A DNA stretch of 64,000 nt from Magnolia sinica (taxonomy: Eukaryota; Streptophyta; Magnoliopsida; Magnoliales; Magnoliaceae): positions 16,872,032 through 16,936,031 of the forward strand of contig NC_080582.1 of the NCBI RefSeq assembly GCF_029962835.1, given 5' to 3'. The notes below the pieces were generated by a model. It ran no database searches. It was not told the origin of the DNA and saw only the letters and a list, made by a program, of their open reading frames with translations. The translations under genes and the position numbers were made by a program. This document shows, in pieces, positions 34,267 to 45,513 of the stretch (positions within the stretch are counted from its first letter, which is position 1; every line of letters begins with the position of its first letter).

Positions 34267-34660
34267 CAACACTTCAGTCACACCCTGTATACAAAGGCAG
34301 ATGCAAATGCCCTCCACAGCTTGTTGGTTGGAGCACTTTCCGCATCTGTTCAGTCATAGAAACAAACTTACTGTATTTCACTCACGCCGCCCTCTTTTGC
34401 CTTCCATTTTCCCTTGAGCTATTGTCTGCTCTCATTTAAGAATAGATTTATGAATTTTTTGATGTGTAACCATAAGATAAAATAACTTCTTAACGCATTT
34501 GATTACAACTTAACAGCTCCAAAGTGATGTTCTTACTTCACCATGGAGTGGTGATTCATTCATGGATTTTATTCATTTTCTGTATCTAGAGATCATATTA
34601 CATTGATAAAGCATAAGCTGTACAAATCTAGAAAATCTCAGATGTGTGATGTAATCTTAT
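34267..34660 (+). other. Probable 3' UTR of the COQ10-like gene
   Basis: Follows the stop codon; AT-rich with near-consensus poly(A) signals ('agataaaataa' at 34476). The end cannot be set. Confidence 0.4.
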
Positions 34661-35560
34661 CCATGGCTCTAAAAACTAGTTGAGTTACACTCGTACTGGG
34701 CCAAGTCAAGATGAGATTTTGAGCCAGTCTCATGGAAACTCTCGTACAGGTGACTTGGTCAGGTTTGGACAGGACGCCTTGAGTCGGCTCAAAAACTCTG
34801 CATGACTCGCCGAGTCATTGGCCCAGTCAGCTGCTTTGTGATTTAAAACCAAAAAAAGTAAAAAAGAAAAAGAAAAAGAAGAAAAAAAAGAAGCTTGAGC
34901 TAAGATTCAAAGGGGCAACATCATGCTACCACCAGACTAACATTGCACAGATGTGTTTACCTGTTTGAATTAGTTTATCCATTCCTAATAATTTTAAATA
35001 TAGAGTTGAGTTGATTAAAGACTCGGTTTTGAGTCTTTGAGTTAACCCGACTGGCTGGACATTGGGTTGAGTTTTTGAATTTTTGGTCTCATCATTGCTA
35101 ATTTTAAGGCCATAAAGAGAAGAAAGGATCGAACCATTTAAAGGGGTGTAGTAGGAATCTTGAGACCATCTCCTAATATGAATCTTTCAAAATCCAATTT
35201 TGAAATGCATGCTAAAATTCCCGCCTGGTGTTTGATATTGTGTTTTTGTGCTTGGGGGCTGGAAGCATCCATCTGGCGGGTCCCACCTTGGATGGGTGGT
35301 TGGCATAGCAGAATCCTACCAATTGGACAATGCAGTGGTTCACACCATGGCTTGCAAACCAACTGGTAGGAGTAGAATATGGCTAACTGTTCATTTTCAA
35401 TGAGCTGAGTCTACTAAAGATGAGATCTTTAGGCCCACCTTGGAACGCAGCACGTGCCATGCTGCAAGTGTGTGGGACATCTTGTTGGTGCGTTAGGTGG
35501 ACAACATCAGTCTTGTCATTTAACAAGCATGTAGCAGGTTAAAATCCATATGTAGAAAAT
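34661..35560. repeat. Dispersed repeat, copy 1 (second copy at 62.2 kb)
   Basis: 'ttgcacagatgtgtttacct', 'gttgattaaagactcggttt', 'tctcctaatatgaatctttc' and 'ggctggaagcatccatctgg' all recur in order at 62245-62600. The match resumes at 63481 after a 674-bp insertion in the other copy, and runs to 'atttaacaagcatgtagcag'. The left end has the 'ctaaaaactagttgagttac' ACTCG-rich type terminus. Confidence 0.65.
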
Positions 35561-35584
35561 TTAAATATGGCTGATATTCATAAG

Positions 35585-35950
35585 AACTAGGGCCGTTTGA
35601 TCAGGTGGATGGTCATCTTCAATTTCAGCACTACCAAATTGCTCATCTTTAATATCTGCTCAATTGAACCGTTCATCTTTGACATTGGTCCAATCGGATC
35701 GTTCATCTAAAGTATCACTTGAATCAGACCATTTTCCTTGGTCCAATCTAAATATTAGCCCAGATAGACCAATCATCTCCGGTTTTAGCACTATTAGACT
35801 GTTCATCTTTATTACCAGTGTAATCTAGCTGTTGATCTTCAATTTTGAATTGATTAGACTGATTGTCTTTGGTATAGATCTAATCTGATAATTTATCTTT
35901 AAGTTCATTTTAATTGGACCATTAGGCTTTGACATTGGTCTGATGAAGCT
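35585..35950. repeat. Degenerate minisatellite
   Basis: About eight imperfect units of 40-50 bp around 'ccaatcggatcgttcatct' / 'attagactgttcatctttat'. Confidence 0.55.
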
Positions 35951-37090
35951 CTATATATCAGCTTAGTTGTAACAGTCACTGACAAATACTAATTTTGGAT
36001 TAAAGGTGTGGCCCATGTGAACTTGAACTATCCATCATGTGTGCCCAACAGTTGCTTGGACTAACAAAGAGAGAAGCAAGCCTTGAAAGCTATCTAAGGA
36101 GTATTTACACCCAATCACTATTCTTTCTTAAGCCATTCAACCATACCATAGGGAACGGCGGTGATTGAAGGCTTTATCATTAAAAACTTATTCGCAGTGT
36201 TTATTTGCCATTCGATCTGTTGATAAGGTCATATAAACCTAGATGAAGGGAAAAGACAAATACGAGCTTGATTCAAAACTTTTGTGGCCCATTCATGGTC
36301 CATTACCACTGTTTTCCGTGATACAGTCCACCCGATAATTGGATCTGCTTCATTTTTAAGATAATGTCCTCAAATGATCTGTCAAAACGGATGAATGGTG
36401 TAGATACATAATTAATGCATTGAAGTGGGACCCATGGAAAGGGCAACTGTGTCTTCGATGAGTTCATGGTCTACTTAATCCACTCCCCTTGGAATCATGA
36501 GCTAGATGTTAAACGCACTCTTTCTGCCACTGAGCCATGGGTCAAAATCCCCTGTTTTACTGAGGGTTGACATGTTTGAGGTTGACGTGTGCTCCCGAGG
36601 TGACGTGCAAGTGCAATCTAGGTCGTTGTGTGTGGAAGATTTTTTGGAGAATGTTTAGGATATGCTTAAGACTATAGCCGGCAATAATGTGATAGTTTGA
36701 GTGGATTTCAAATAATCATCACATAAAAATCAAAGGGGACATCTCTTTTCCGACTGTTTCCTTTGGTATAGTCCACCTGAACCATATATCATCCTGATTT
36801 TTTGGTGCTGAGCTTAACATGGAATTACACATTTAATGGTCAGAGTGTGGATCTCACGTAAACATTATGGTGGGCCCTGCCAATAATAAAGGGTGAGTGT
36901 TCCCTGCATGTATGTGGCCTTCCATTTCTTTTATTTCATAAACTGTACTGGTTAGGGCCTGAATTCTATGGTGGCGACATGGCAGGATCTACCAATGGAG
37001 GGGTTGGTACTCTAGTGGTCAGCAACATGTTAATGCGTAGGTGGGCCACTTGATACATGCATCTGTGATTAATAACTCCATAGAAAGAAA
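35951..37090. other. Intergenic DNA with fold-back fragments
   Basis: 36200-36470 is the right half of a fold-back copy ('ttcaaaacttttgtggccca', 'ctgttttccgtgatacagtc'); 36690-36890 belongs to a second related family also seen at 42985-43190. No gene. Confidence 0.5.
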
Positions 37091-37099
37091 TCAGGCGTA

Positions 37100-37441
37100 G
37101 ACTGTGTATGGAGTAACACCATGCTATAGCGTGGTGTGGTGAGCAAACTCTATTGGGCCACCATGATGTTTGTGTCATTAACCACACCGTTCATTTGTTT
37201 TTCTGGATCATTTTATGCTGTGGTCTCAAAATTGAAGCATATCCAAAACTCAAGTGGATCACACCACAAAAATATAGTAGGAAAATGTAGTTTACTGTGG
37301 TGGAGCTTTGGAAATGCTAGAATTTTGTGCTCATATCCTAAATGAGTTGGAAATGGACCGTGGATAAAATAAATACATTACACTGGGTCTACAGTGTTTA
37401 CTCACCGTGCGGTAGGGCAGTGGGTTACTGCACAATCGGCC
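37100..37441. repeat. Fold-back element, short subfamily
   Basis: Left 'atgctatagcgtggtgtggt' + 'gagcaaa' pairs with right 'tttactcaccgtgcggtagg'; inward 'ggccaccatgatgtttgtgt' pairs with 'aaataaatacattacactgg'. Right end '..gcacaatcggc'. Same subfamily as 43700, 44090 and 45077. Confidence 0.65.
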
Positions 37442-37822
37442 TCTAAAAAATGAGAAGAAGCATAATAAAGTCAAGATAATACATATGGATCAACCCCTTC
37501 TTCTAGCGCCAAAGATCTTACCATTTAAGAAGGAATTGGAGTTACGTCTCTTTTCAATTTTCATTCAAGAGCTTTTATGTGTTTTCATGCTTGTCCACAA
37601 TTCCTCCCTTCCGGAGAATATTAACATCCCTTATCAATGTATGAACAACTATATCTTGAGCACTAATTTAAGTTCAGCTCGATCAAAAACTTCCAAAGTA
37701 GGCAGAATTGGGACCCAATCCGCATACTAACAGCTTGGTAAGACCCTGAACGTAGACCCCCTCGTTGTACGAGTTGCATATACATTCCAACAAAAAGGCG
37801 AGGATCCAACTCTGACGTGTAG

Positions 37823-38325
37823 GGACGCGGATTGCGTCCTACCCCCGCCCGGGCGATAATCCGTTCGGGCAGGGTTCTATGGGACCACCGTGATGTAAGT
37901 GTTTTATCTACGCCGTTAATCTCTTTTCTATGATCATTTAAAGATGTTTTCTAAAAAAATGAGGGTGTTATAAGGCTTAAGTGCACCACAAAGTGGGGAT
38001 TGAACGTCCACCATTAAAAACTTCTAGGGAGCTGGAGAAGTTTCGGATCAAGCTGATATTTGTGTTTTCACTTCATCCACGTCTACATGACCTTATGAAT
38101 AGGTTGGATGGTAAAAAGCAATCACAGTGGCCCTTAGAAATATTTCAACGGTGGTGTCATTATCACTGCAGCTTCCTTTGGTTTGGTCTAGTGGAGCTTT
38201 GGACCTGCCTCCTTTTTTGGGTAATACCTTAAAATGATACGAGAAAAGAGATTAACGGTGTTGATAAAACACTTACATCACGGTGGGCCCCACATATCCC
38301 TGCTGGGTATAATCAATCTGCATCC
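37823..38325. mobile_element. Fold-back MULE-like MITE
   Basis: Ends GGACGCGGATTGCGTCCTAC and, inverted, '..gggtataatcaatctgcatcc'. Inner arms 'accaccgtgatgtaagtgtt' against 'aacacttacatcacggtggg'. Flanks TGACGTGTAG and CAATGTGTAG agree at 7 of 10 positions with only transitions as differences. 503 bp, no coding content. Confidence 0.7.
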
Positions 38326-38417
38326 CAATGTGTAGACCTTTATAAAGTTTTTACGACGTATACCTTTTACCCTCCATCTTTTCTGCACGTCCCAAACTTT
38401 ACTTTCCCAAAGTAACT

Positions 38418-38624
38418 ATTCTGTACGGACATACTATTTGCAGGCGAAAATACCTTTGCGTTTGGGGCTCATATTTTCAATGGCTATGGTTATAAGCCAT
38501 TGGTTTGGCTCGATGAATTTCATATATTTACCTGTAGAAATTCATGTTTTCCTATAGCTGCGGTTATAATCCGTAGCGATAAGTCAAGGTATTTTAACCT
38601 ACACATGATATGTCCGTACAGAAT
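38418..38624. repeat. Second fold-back MITE type, ATTCTGTACGGACATA ends
   Basis: 'attctgtacggacata' at the left is exactly complementary to 'tatgtccgtacagaat' at the right. Further in, 'aaaataccttt' pairs with 'aaggtatttta' and 'ggttataagcc' with 'ggttataatccg'. 207 bp. No target duplication identified. Confidence 0.75.
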
Positions 38625-38789
38625 GGTTTAGTTTGGGAGCGTTTAGAAAAGAGGGTAGGATTTATGGTCTTAAATTTCTTATCGAATTCCTGATATAAAA
38701 ACTTCCTTGGGTAGTGTTGTCTGCTAAGTGATGATGCGATTTAATTGTATGTGCATTTGGGGTAAATTAATAGGTGTTTATCTTTACCT

Positions 38790-39215
38790 AATGTGCCAAC
38801 CTTGAAGAAATTTTTTGTATATCCACACCATACATCGGTTTTCTGAGCTCATTTTAGATATTATCCCAAAATTTAAGATAATCCAAATCATTGATGGATC
38901 ATACCAGTGGAAAAAGTAGTAAATGATGATTAAAAACTTATTGTAGGGCATAAAAAGGTTTGAATCAGGCTGATCTTTGTATTTTATCTTCATCCACTTC
39001 CTTTTGACCTTATCAACGAATTGGATGGAAAATAAAAATTATGTATCCGCTTATGATTGGTATGGGTAGTTTTCAATGTCAAGCATTTAATAACCACTGT
39101 TTCCAGTGGTGTGGTTCAATTAAGCTTTAGATATATCTTGTATTTTGGTTCCATGATATTAAATAATCTGTAGAAATTTATGAAAAGAGTGGATATAACT
39201 TCATGGGTCGTGGAT
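38790..39215. repeat. Fold-back element copy, degenerate
   Basis: 'tgagctcattttagatatta' and 'ggatcataccagtggaaaaa' on the left, 'ccactgtttccagtggtgtg' on the right, with 'aatcaggctgatctttgtat' between. Confidence 0.55.
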
Positions 39216-39254
39216 TAGGTACTTCCCCGCCTATACGGAGCTCCGGACAGGTGG

Positions 39255-39670
39255 AGGCTCTGAGGGTGCACCGTGATGTTTTCATTTTATCCAAACCGTC
39301 CATCCGTTTTTACATATCATTTTAGAGTATTGAATAAAAAATGGAAAAGATCAAAGACTTAAGTGGACTACAAGGCGGGAATTAGATTCCTACCATTGAA
39401 AAAATCTCGGAGACCATAGAAGTTTTGGATCAAGATGATATTTGTTTTTTCAATTCACTGAGGTGTATATAATCGTATCAACAGGTTGGATGGCAAATAA
39501 AAGACATGGTGGACCTAAGAAGGTTTCTACGATGGGCATCCTTAGCACCGCTGCTTCCTGTGGCGTGGTCCGATTGAGCGTTGGATCTGTTTTATTTTTT
39601 TTCAATGCTCTAAAATGATATGGAAAGATGGTGGGCCCACCGCTGCTTCCGCTGGCGTGGTCCAATTAAA
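39255..39670. repeat. Fold-back element copy
   Basis: 'gcaccgtgatgttttcattt' .. 'ggatcaagatgatatttgtt' .. 'caacaggttggatggcaaat' .. 'gcttcctgtggcgtggtccg'. The 'gctgcttcc.ctggcgtggtcc' string is repeated at 39639-39664. Confidence 0.6.
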
Positions 39671-39732
39671 GAGCATGAAAAAATTAGCACCGTTGACGAG
39701 TCCGTACAACGACTTCTTTGCGCGAGTCCGTA

Positions 39733-39960
39733 TAACGCCCACGCGGGTTTTTCGGGTTGAGTTTTTACGAAAATACCCCTTTTGTCATGCGGGTTTTTCA
39801 GGTTGAGCTGTTACGAAAATACCCCTTTCGTCATGCGGGTTTTTCAGGTTGAGTTTTTACGAATATACCCCTCTTATCATGTGGGTTTTTCAGGATGAAA
39901 GTTTCGGGTTGTGTTTTTACGAAAATACCCCTCTATCATGTGGGTTTTTCCTCTCTTACC
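39733..39960 (+). repeat. 46-bp minisatellite upstream of the B3-like gene
   Basis: Units start 'catgcgggtttttcaggttg' and contain 'ttacgaaaatacccct'; starts at 39786, 39832 and 39878 are exactly 46 bp apart, the next at 39937 has a 13-bp insertion. About four to five copies, ending 110 bp before the ATG. Confidence 0.85.
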
Positions 39961-40069
39961 ATGTGAATGTTTTTCCCTCGCTGTCTATATTTTTATTTAT
40001 TTACTACTATGCCCGAATGGTTCTCTCTACCATTGAGTTCTTCTTCTTGATTAGAGAAAGCATTAGAAA

Positions 40070-40630
40070 ATGGCTCCAGGAGATGGAAACTTCAAGATTT
40101 TCCTCAACCAAGCATTGATCGAACTCGGAGGTGATTCCATGGAATTGGGCTCGTGTTTCGAATGGGACCCACAAAATCAACAGCACCAACGTATCCTGAC
40201 AGGATTAGGCGATCGAGTGAGCCCCACGACGCCTCTTCGCTTAATTTATGAGAAGAAGCTGACGAAAACGGATGTGAACCATCACCACAATCGTTTCGTT
40301 ATAGGAAAGCATTCGGCAGAGGAATCCATTTTCCGCTGTCTCACACTCGATCAAAGACTCAGCGTTTCTAATGAAGAAACAGTCCCGTTGGTCGGCCACG
40401 ATCCGAACGGAGGGATATGGGACTTGAAATTTAAGTTGTGGAAGCAGGCGAGTAATGGCAGCATGACTTACGTACTACTAGGGCAATGGGACCGTATGGT
40501 AACTCAAAACGGTTGGAAGATGGATGATCAAGTCAGTATCTGGGGCTTTCCCTATGCAGGTGTCAAAGATGGATGGCAGTTTGGACCAGATCACGGCTAC
40601 AATGAAGTTCACTTTCTGTTCACCGTGTAG
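40070..40630 (+). CDS. B3-domain-like DNA-binding protein, single exon
   Basis: 186 residues, ATG 40070 in good context ('aaaatggct'), stop TAG 40628-40630, no intron. The N-terminal 60 residues are unfamiliar. From residue ~64 the pattern fits the plant B3 superfamily, in particular the At2g31720-like branch: 'KKLTKTDVNHHHNRFVIGKH' (K-x-L-x-x-[ST]-D-V ... R-[FL]), 'VPLVGHDPNGGIWDLKFKLW', 'YVLLGQWDRMVTQNGWKMDD' and 'QVSIWGFPY'. These form the seven-strand barrel that binds DNA in the major groove in the nucleus. The frame is clean and codon use looks normal. A broken paralogue lies 5.4 kb downstream on the same strand. Target genes cannot be inferred. Family call fairly sure, subfamily less so. 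Confidence 0.75.
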   Translation: MAPGDGNFKIFLNQALIELGGDSMELGSCFEWDPQNQQHQRILTGLGDRVSPTTPLRLIYEKKLTKTDVNHHHNRFVIGKHSAEESIFRCLTLDQRLSVSNEETVPLVGHDPNGGIWDLKFKLWKQASNGSMTYVLLGQWDRMVTQNGWKMDDQVSIWGFPYAGVKDGWQFGPDHGYNEVHFLFTV

Positions 40631-40918
40631 CAGCCAAAGGTATGTTTTATCCTTTTATCCTTCTTTCCATTAATACGAGCTATTAGTTTGGAGAACATAT
40701 ATAGATGAAGTAGATACAAATCTCACGATTGAATTCCCCCTGTTAAAAACTTTTGGGATATACGAAAGTTTCAGTTAAGCTACCTTATTAGCCCAGGCTA
40801 ATAGGAGAGTTCGTCATCATCAGCCGCATCTTATACCAACTAATTGGGGTTTGCTAGAAAGTCTATATATATAGCAAATATCTAAAATAAATAAATCCTA
40901 CTCTGCATTTAGTCATGG

Positions 40919-41862
40919 TTCTAAAACTCGACTCGACTTAGTGACTTTCGAGTTGAGTCACTCCAAAACTCGCTTGGTGAGCTTGACTGGCCAGACTCGT
41001 GGAGTTGTACTCTAGCAGCTGATTCAGTCAACTCGATACAACTCAGCATGACTCGATCCACTTCTTTCTATCTGTTTTTTACTTTGTTTTTTCAAAACAA
41101 CAGTAGAACTCTGTGTCATTGTATTAGCAGTAAACATGCCTACATAAAAAACCACAAGCTTACTGGTTGTGGAAAAGTAGTTTGCACAAGTACAGTGTTA
41201 CTACTAATGCAGTGGCCCTTTAAATCAAGGGTCTCGATCCATTTCAGCTATCCGCATGCACCATCCATTAGGTCAAGCCACCCTTGAAAAAATCGTACTG
41301 ATTGAATGATCCAACCCATCCATTTAGTGGTTTGAAGAAATTGATTGACAATATTGTTCATTAAAGATAGAACCGTTTGATTGCAACTGCTTTTGCACAA
41401 TAACAACAGAAGATTAGACTGCATCTAAAGAACGGACCAGATTGGAGAAGTGAATGATGACAAGTTCAAATGCAACTGTGTGTGTTTTAAGGTTTCCATA
41501 CACATGGTCCACTACATAATTTCTCCAGTGAAAATATCCACCAATATCAGAAGATGCTGCCCAAGTGCTTAGGGTCATGAATTTTGAATCTTACAAACTG
41601 GAAATTATTTATTTTTATTTAAAGGTACACATTGACTTGGAGTCATGCCGAGTGTGTTGAGTTGACCGAGTGAGTTGTGTCGAGTTGACTGAGTAGATGA
41701 GCTGATGATCATGCCGAGTCGTGCCGAGTTGACTGGGTAGATGAGCTGATGATCATGTCGAGTCTGAACCAAAGTCGAGCTCGAACAAGTTTCACAGTGA
41801 CTCAGCTCAATTTCTGGCAAAGTTGAGTTAACTCGGCCGAGTCGAGTCACCAAGTTTTAGAA
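40919..41862. repeat. ACTCG-rich element with TTCTAAAACT ends
   Basis: Left 'ttctaaaactcgactcgact' and complement of the right end 'ttctaaaacttggtgactcg' form an inverted terminal repeat; both sides are packed with 'gactcgagttgactc' motifs. A further left end of the same type starts near 63636 with shared interior ('agtagtttgcacaagta'). Class uncertain (hAT-like by composition); no target duplication seen. Confidence 0.55.
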
Positions 41863-41870
41863 TTATCCAG

Positions 41871-43690
41871 CCACATATGACATATGAGCAAAACTCAACA
41901 GGATTTTTTCTATTAACAATACCGAGCATACATATTTCATTTGCTGTCCAAAAACCCTAAAGTTAAAATCCATGTTTCAATGGTAATTTATGGAAATCAT
42001 GGTTGAATAATTATTACTATTTCCTTTCTTTTCTCTTGAATTTCATGTGGAAAATTCTTAGTGGACCAATTATATGGGGGTGACTGTATAACCAACTGTA
42101 TGACGTTCATAGACCATGTGGTTCCCAAAACACCATATGGTTTGTATATAAGGGCGCTTGGGTTAGAAATGTGGGCCATTTATATAGCTATCACAGAGAG
42201 ATCTGGCTCTGGTTGAACCCGACCAATCCCTATCACAGAGACTGGACCAAAGATCCAATCCTACCCAACCTTTTTATTTATTTATTTAATCCAACCCGAC
42301 CTGAACCAAAAAGAAATTTATAGATGATAGGTACAAATACATCCACATGACGTATGTATGTTTGCATGCATTCACTAATTGGGATGGATTGGGCATACCT
42401 TTATTTCATATTCCATTCTTAAACTCAAGCCGTGGTTGTGATAGGTCAGGTCGGGTTGATCAAGCCTGACGAAATTATAATTAAATTGATTGGGTGGGGG
42501 CTTGGGCATAATCTCAGTGAATTTGAAGTATATCATTTCTGACCACAAGATAATTGGTCCAGGGTCGGTTTTGGCTGGAATTCTTAGCCTACTTAGCAAA
42601 TGAGTCCGGCTTGGGTTGACATCATCCTAATCAACAATCAATGCATTGCCTTTATGATGACGTAATGCTCTAAGAATTTTACAAAAAAAAAACTACTAAA
42701 TTAATATAGAATTTACATTTTACTACCTTTTTCAAAATGGCTTCCGATCAGTTATCTCATTGATCTAAGTAGGTTGGTTCATATGCATATGGGGCCTGCT
42801 TGGGTGGGCCCCACTGGATGTTTATGCAAAATCCACCCCGACAGACGAGGTGCATAACCTTATTGGTCATAGGGCTTAAATTACTCAGCTCCATCCTGAT
42901 TCAGGTGGACAATACTCACCCTTCAAACTGTTTTCTATGAGATGGTTCACATGAATCTTGGATGGGACTATTTTTTTAGGCCCTGTGACATTTAATGGTT
43001 AGAGTGGATTTCATATAATCATCAAGACAAGCCATATAAAAATTAAAGGTATACATCTTTCCCAACTGCTTCATTTGATGTGGCCCACCTGAATCATGAG
43101 TCAACTTAATTTTTTTGACTCTAGGCCTAAGGTGGAATTACATATCAAATGGTCAGAATGAATTCATGTGCACATCATGGTGGGCCTATCAAAAATCATT
43201 TTAGCCGGCCTCTTCCAACTTGATGTTCCATCCTAAAAATATGGCATTTGAATCCCAAGTCATCCAACACATTCACACCTGGCATGTAGAACCTTGGTTG
43301 AATTTTCCAAAACGTATTTATGCACGTGTATGTAGCCAACCGAGTCAACAGATGAATTAAAAGTGTTCACCTGGAAACTAGGGATTGGGGCCAGGTCCCG
43401 TGCTCTGATCAGCTATGTTGGGTTCAGGCCTTGGACATTATACTGTGGGGCCGGACGGGCCATGCCATCCAAATGCAGCACATTGCCACACAGAACTAGG
43501 ATCATCAGTCCATGTCTTTCTACAGTGACCATCGATGGTATGATGAGATATTGAACCTGGACTCATCCATCCGCAGCCAAATGTACGGTGTTAGGCCGTG
43601 ATGAACCACAAACGCGCGACTCATCGTGCATAGGGTAGTCAAGGGCCTGGGCCTGGGCCTAGAGATACAAGCATAGCTCGAACATTTCAA
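41871..43690. other. Intergenic DNA
   Basis: No gene. 42985-43190 is a copy of the repeat at 36690-36890 ('gtggatttcatataatcatc' .. 'catcatggtgggcc'). The rest shows nothing I can name. Confidence 0.5.
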
Positions 43691-43699
43691 AATCACGGG

Positions 43700-44055
43700 C
43701 CATGGCCCGGCAGGTTGGTTGACTGCCGGGCAGTAAACTCTTTGGTGCCCCCATGATGTACGTTCATCATCCACACTGTCAATCCATTTTTCCAACACAT
43801 TTTATGGCATAAGCCCAAAATTAAAGCATACCCAAAGCTTAAATGGACTGCAACATAGACAACAATGGCAATTGAAAGTTTCCCATGGTGTGGTACACTT
43901 TAGCTTTGGATATGCTTCAATTTTGGGATCATATCCTAAAATGAGTTGGAGAAACAGATGGACGGTGTGGATAAAAATAAATACATCACAATAGGCCCCA
44001 CAAAGTTCTCTCACCACGTTATAGTGTGTGGCGAGTTATTCATTACACAATCCAG
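43700..44055. repeat. Fold-back element, short subfamily
   Basis: 'gcagtaaactctttggtgcc' pairs with 'aggccccacaaagttctctc'; 'catcatccacactgtcaatc' with 'gatggacggtgtggataaaa'. Right end '..attacacaatccagc'. Confidence 0.65.
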
Positions 44056-44089
44056 CTCAGTTCGGTATCTATGGTAGAAAATCCGCCGC

Positions 44090-45045
44090 TTTGTGCAATG
44101 ACCAAGTTGTACCATGAGTTAGTAAACTCTTTAGGGGCTCACCATTATGTATGTGATATAATGACAATATCCTAGCTTTGCCAACTTGCTGTTTGAACCA
44201 GGAATAATAATACTTCGTTAATCATGTGTATTATCATGACAATATTGTTGGGTTATGCTGCAGGTGAACTATTGCGCATATCATTATGGAAATTATTGTT
44301 CGGTTGTATTGTGAGCCAACCATGACACATAACATCGTATCATGTATTAAATAACCAACTTAAGAATTGTTTGTTTTGTATTACCATCATTGTCTATACT
44401 TGATAATGTTGATAACTTGTGTAACTTGCTTATTATTTATGTGTTAGAGGTAACATGTTTAAAAGTATTACATGTAGAAATATGTATTTGTCGTAAACCT
44501 ATTTATAACTAAAATGTCTCGAGTAAAATCTTGGGGATATTTCTTTATTATGTTGACATTTGAAGCATTCTATTTGACATATCCAGGTGACTCAGGAATA
44601 AGACCAGACGGTGGTGCGCTCAGGGCGCCCCAGTAGACTCATAACTCCATCACTTTGGGTAGTTATATTTTTCATAAATATTGTATTTATTATGATTTGT
44701 ATAATTCTCATATGGGCAGACACTACGTTTGGAATTGTATCTTTGTATATTAGTTGTATATTTTGGGGTTTTGTTATCTCTACATCGCTTTGGATCCGCT
44801 AAGTTGAAATACGTTATTTTGATTATTTGTGTATGGATGAATGTGAACGTAAATGAGAATATCTGTGCATTTCTCTTAAGCTCATACTCGAGAATTCGGA
44901 CCAGAGTCTCCATAGTCAGTTGTTGAATTTCGGGTTGTGACAAGAAATATATAGACGGTATGGATAAAAAAATATGTCACAATGGGCGTCACAAATTTAC
45001 TCACCAAGGTATAACAATGGTGAGTTATTCCTTAGCGAAAATCTG
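44090..45045. repeat. Fold-back copy split by an LTR-like insertion
   Basis: Left arm 44090-44160 ('gagttagtaaactctttagg', 'catgagttagtaaactc') and right arm 44942-45045 ('gacggtatggataaaaaaat', 'caatggtgagttattcc') belong to one short-subfamily copy. Between them 44161-44941 ends in '..aatttcgggttgtgaca' and holds 'gaccagacggtggtgcgctc', both typical of gypsy LTRs, so part of the fold-back element has been replaced or lost. Confidence 0.5.
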
Positions 45046-45076
45046 CATCAACTGCCCTCGAGGTTAGAAATCTCTT

Positions 45077-45427
45077 GGATTTTGCAGTGAGTATTTGACC
45101 ACGCCATTGTGTGGTGAGTAAATTTTTTGGGTCTCATTGTGATATATGTTATTATCAATGTTGGTCATCCATTTTTCTAACTCATTTTATGTCATGATCT
45201 CAAAATTGTAGTAAATCCAAAGCTAAAGTGGACCCCCACTATAGAAAACAGTAGGAATTGAAAGTTTCCTATGGTGTGGTTCACCTAACCTTTGGATACA
45301 CTTCAATTTTGGGTTCATACCTTGAAAGATGCAAAAAAGTAGATGGATGATGTGGATAAAATGATGGGTCCCACAAAGTTTACTCACTATGCTATAACTT
45401 GGTGAGTTACTCACTACACATTCCGCC
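45077..45427. repeat. Fold-back element, short subfamily
   Basis: 'tgcagtgagtatttgaccac' pairs with 'ggtgagttactcactacaca'; 'ggtgagtaaattttttgggt' with 'cccacaaagtttactcacta'. The end is about 85 bp before the start of the B3-like pseudogene. Confidence 0.7.
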
Positions 45428-45513
45428 TACCTTTTTAGTCAAGTTTCTTGTCTGATTTGGTGGTGCATTCTTTCTTCTTTGACTTCTTTTCTTGATTTCA
45501 GAAAAGTTTCTCT

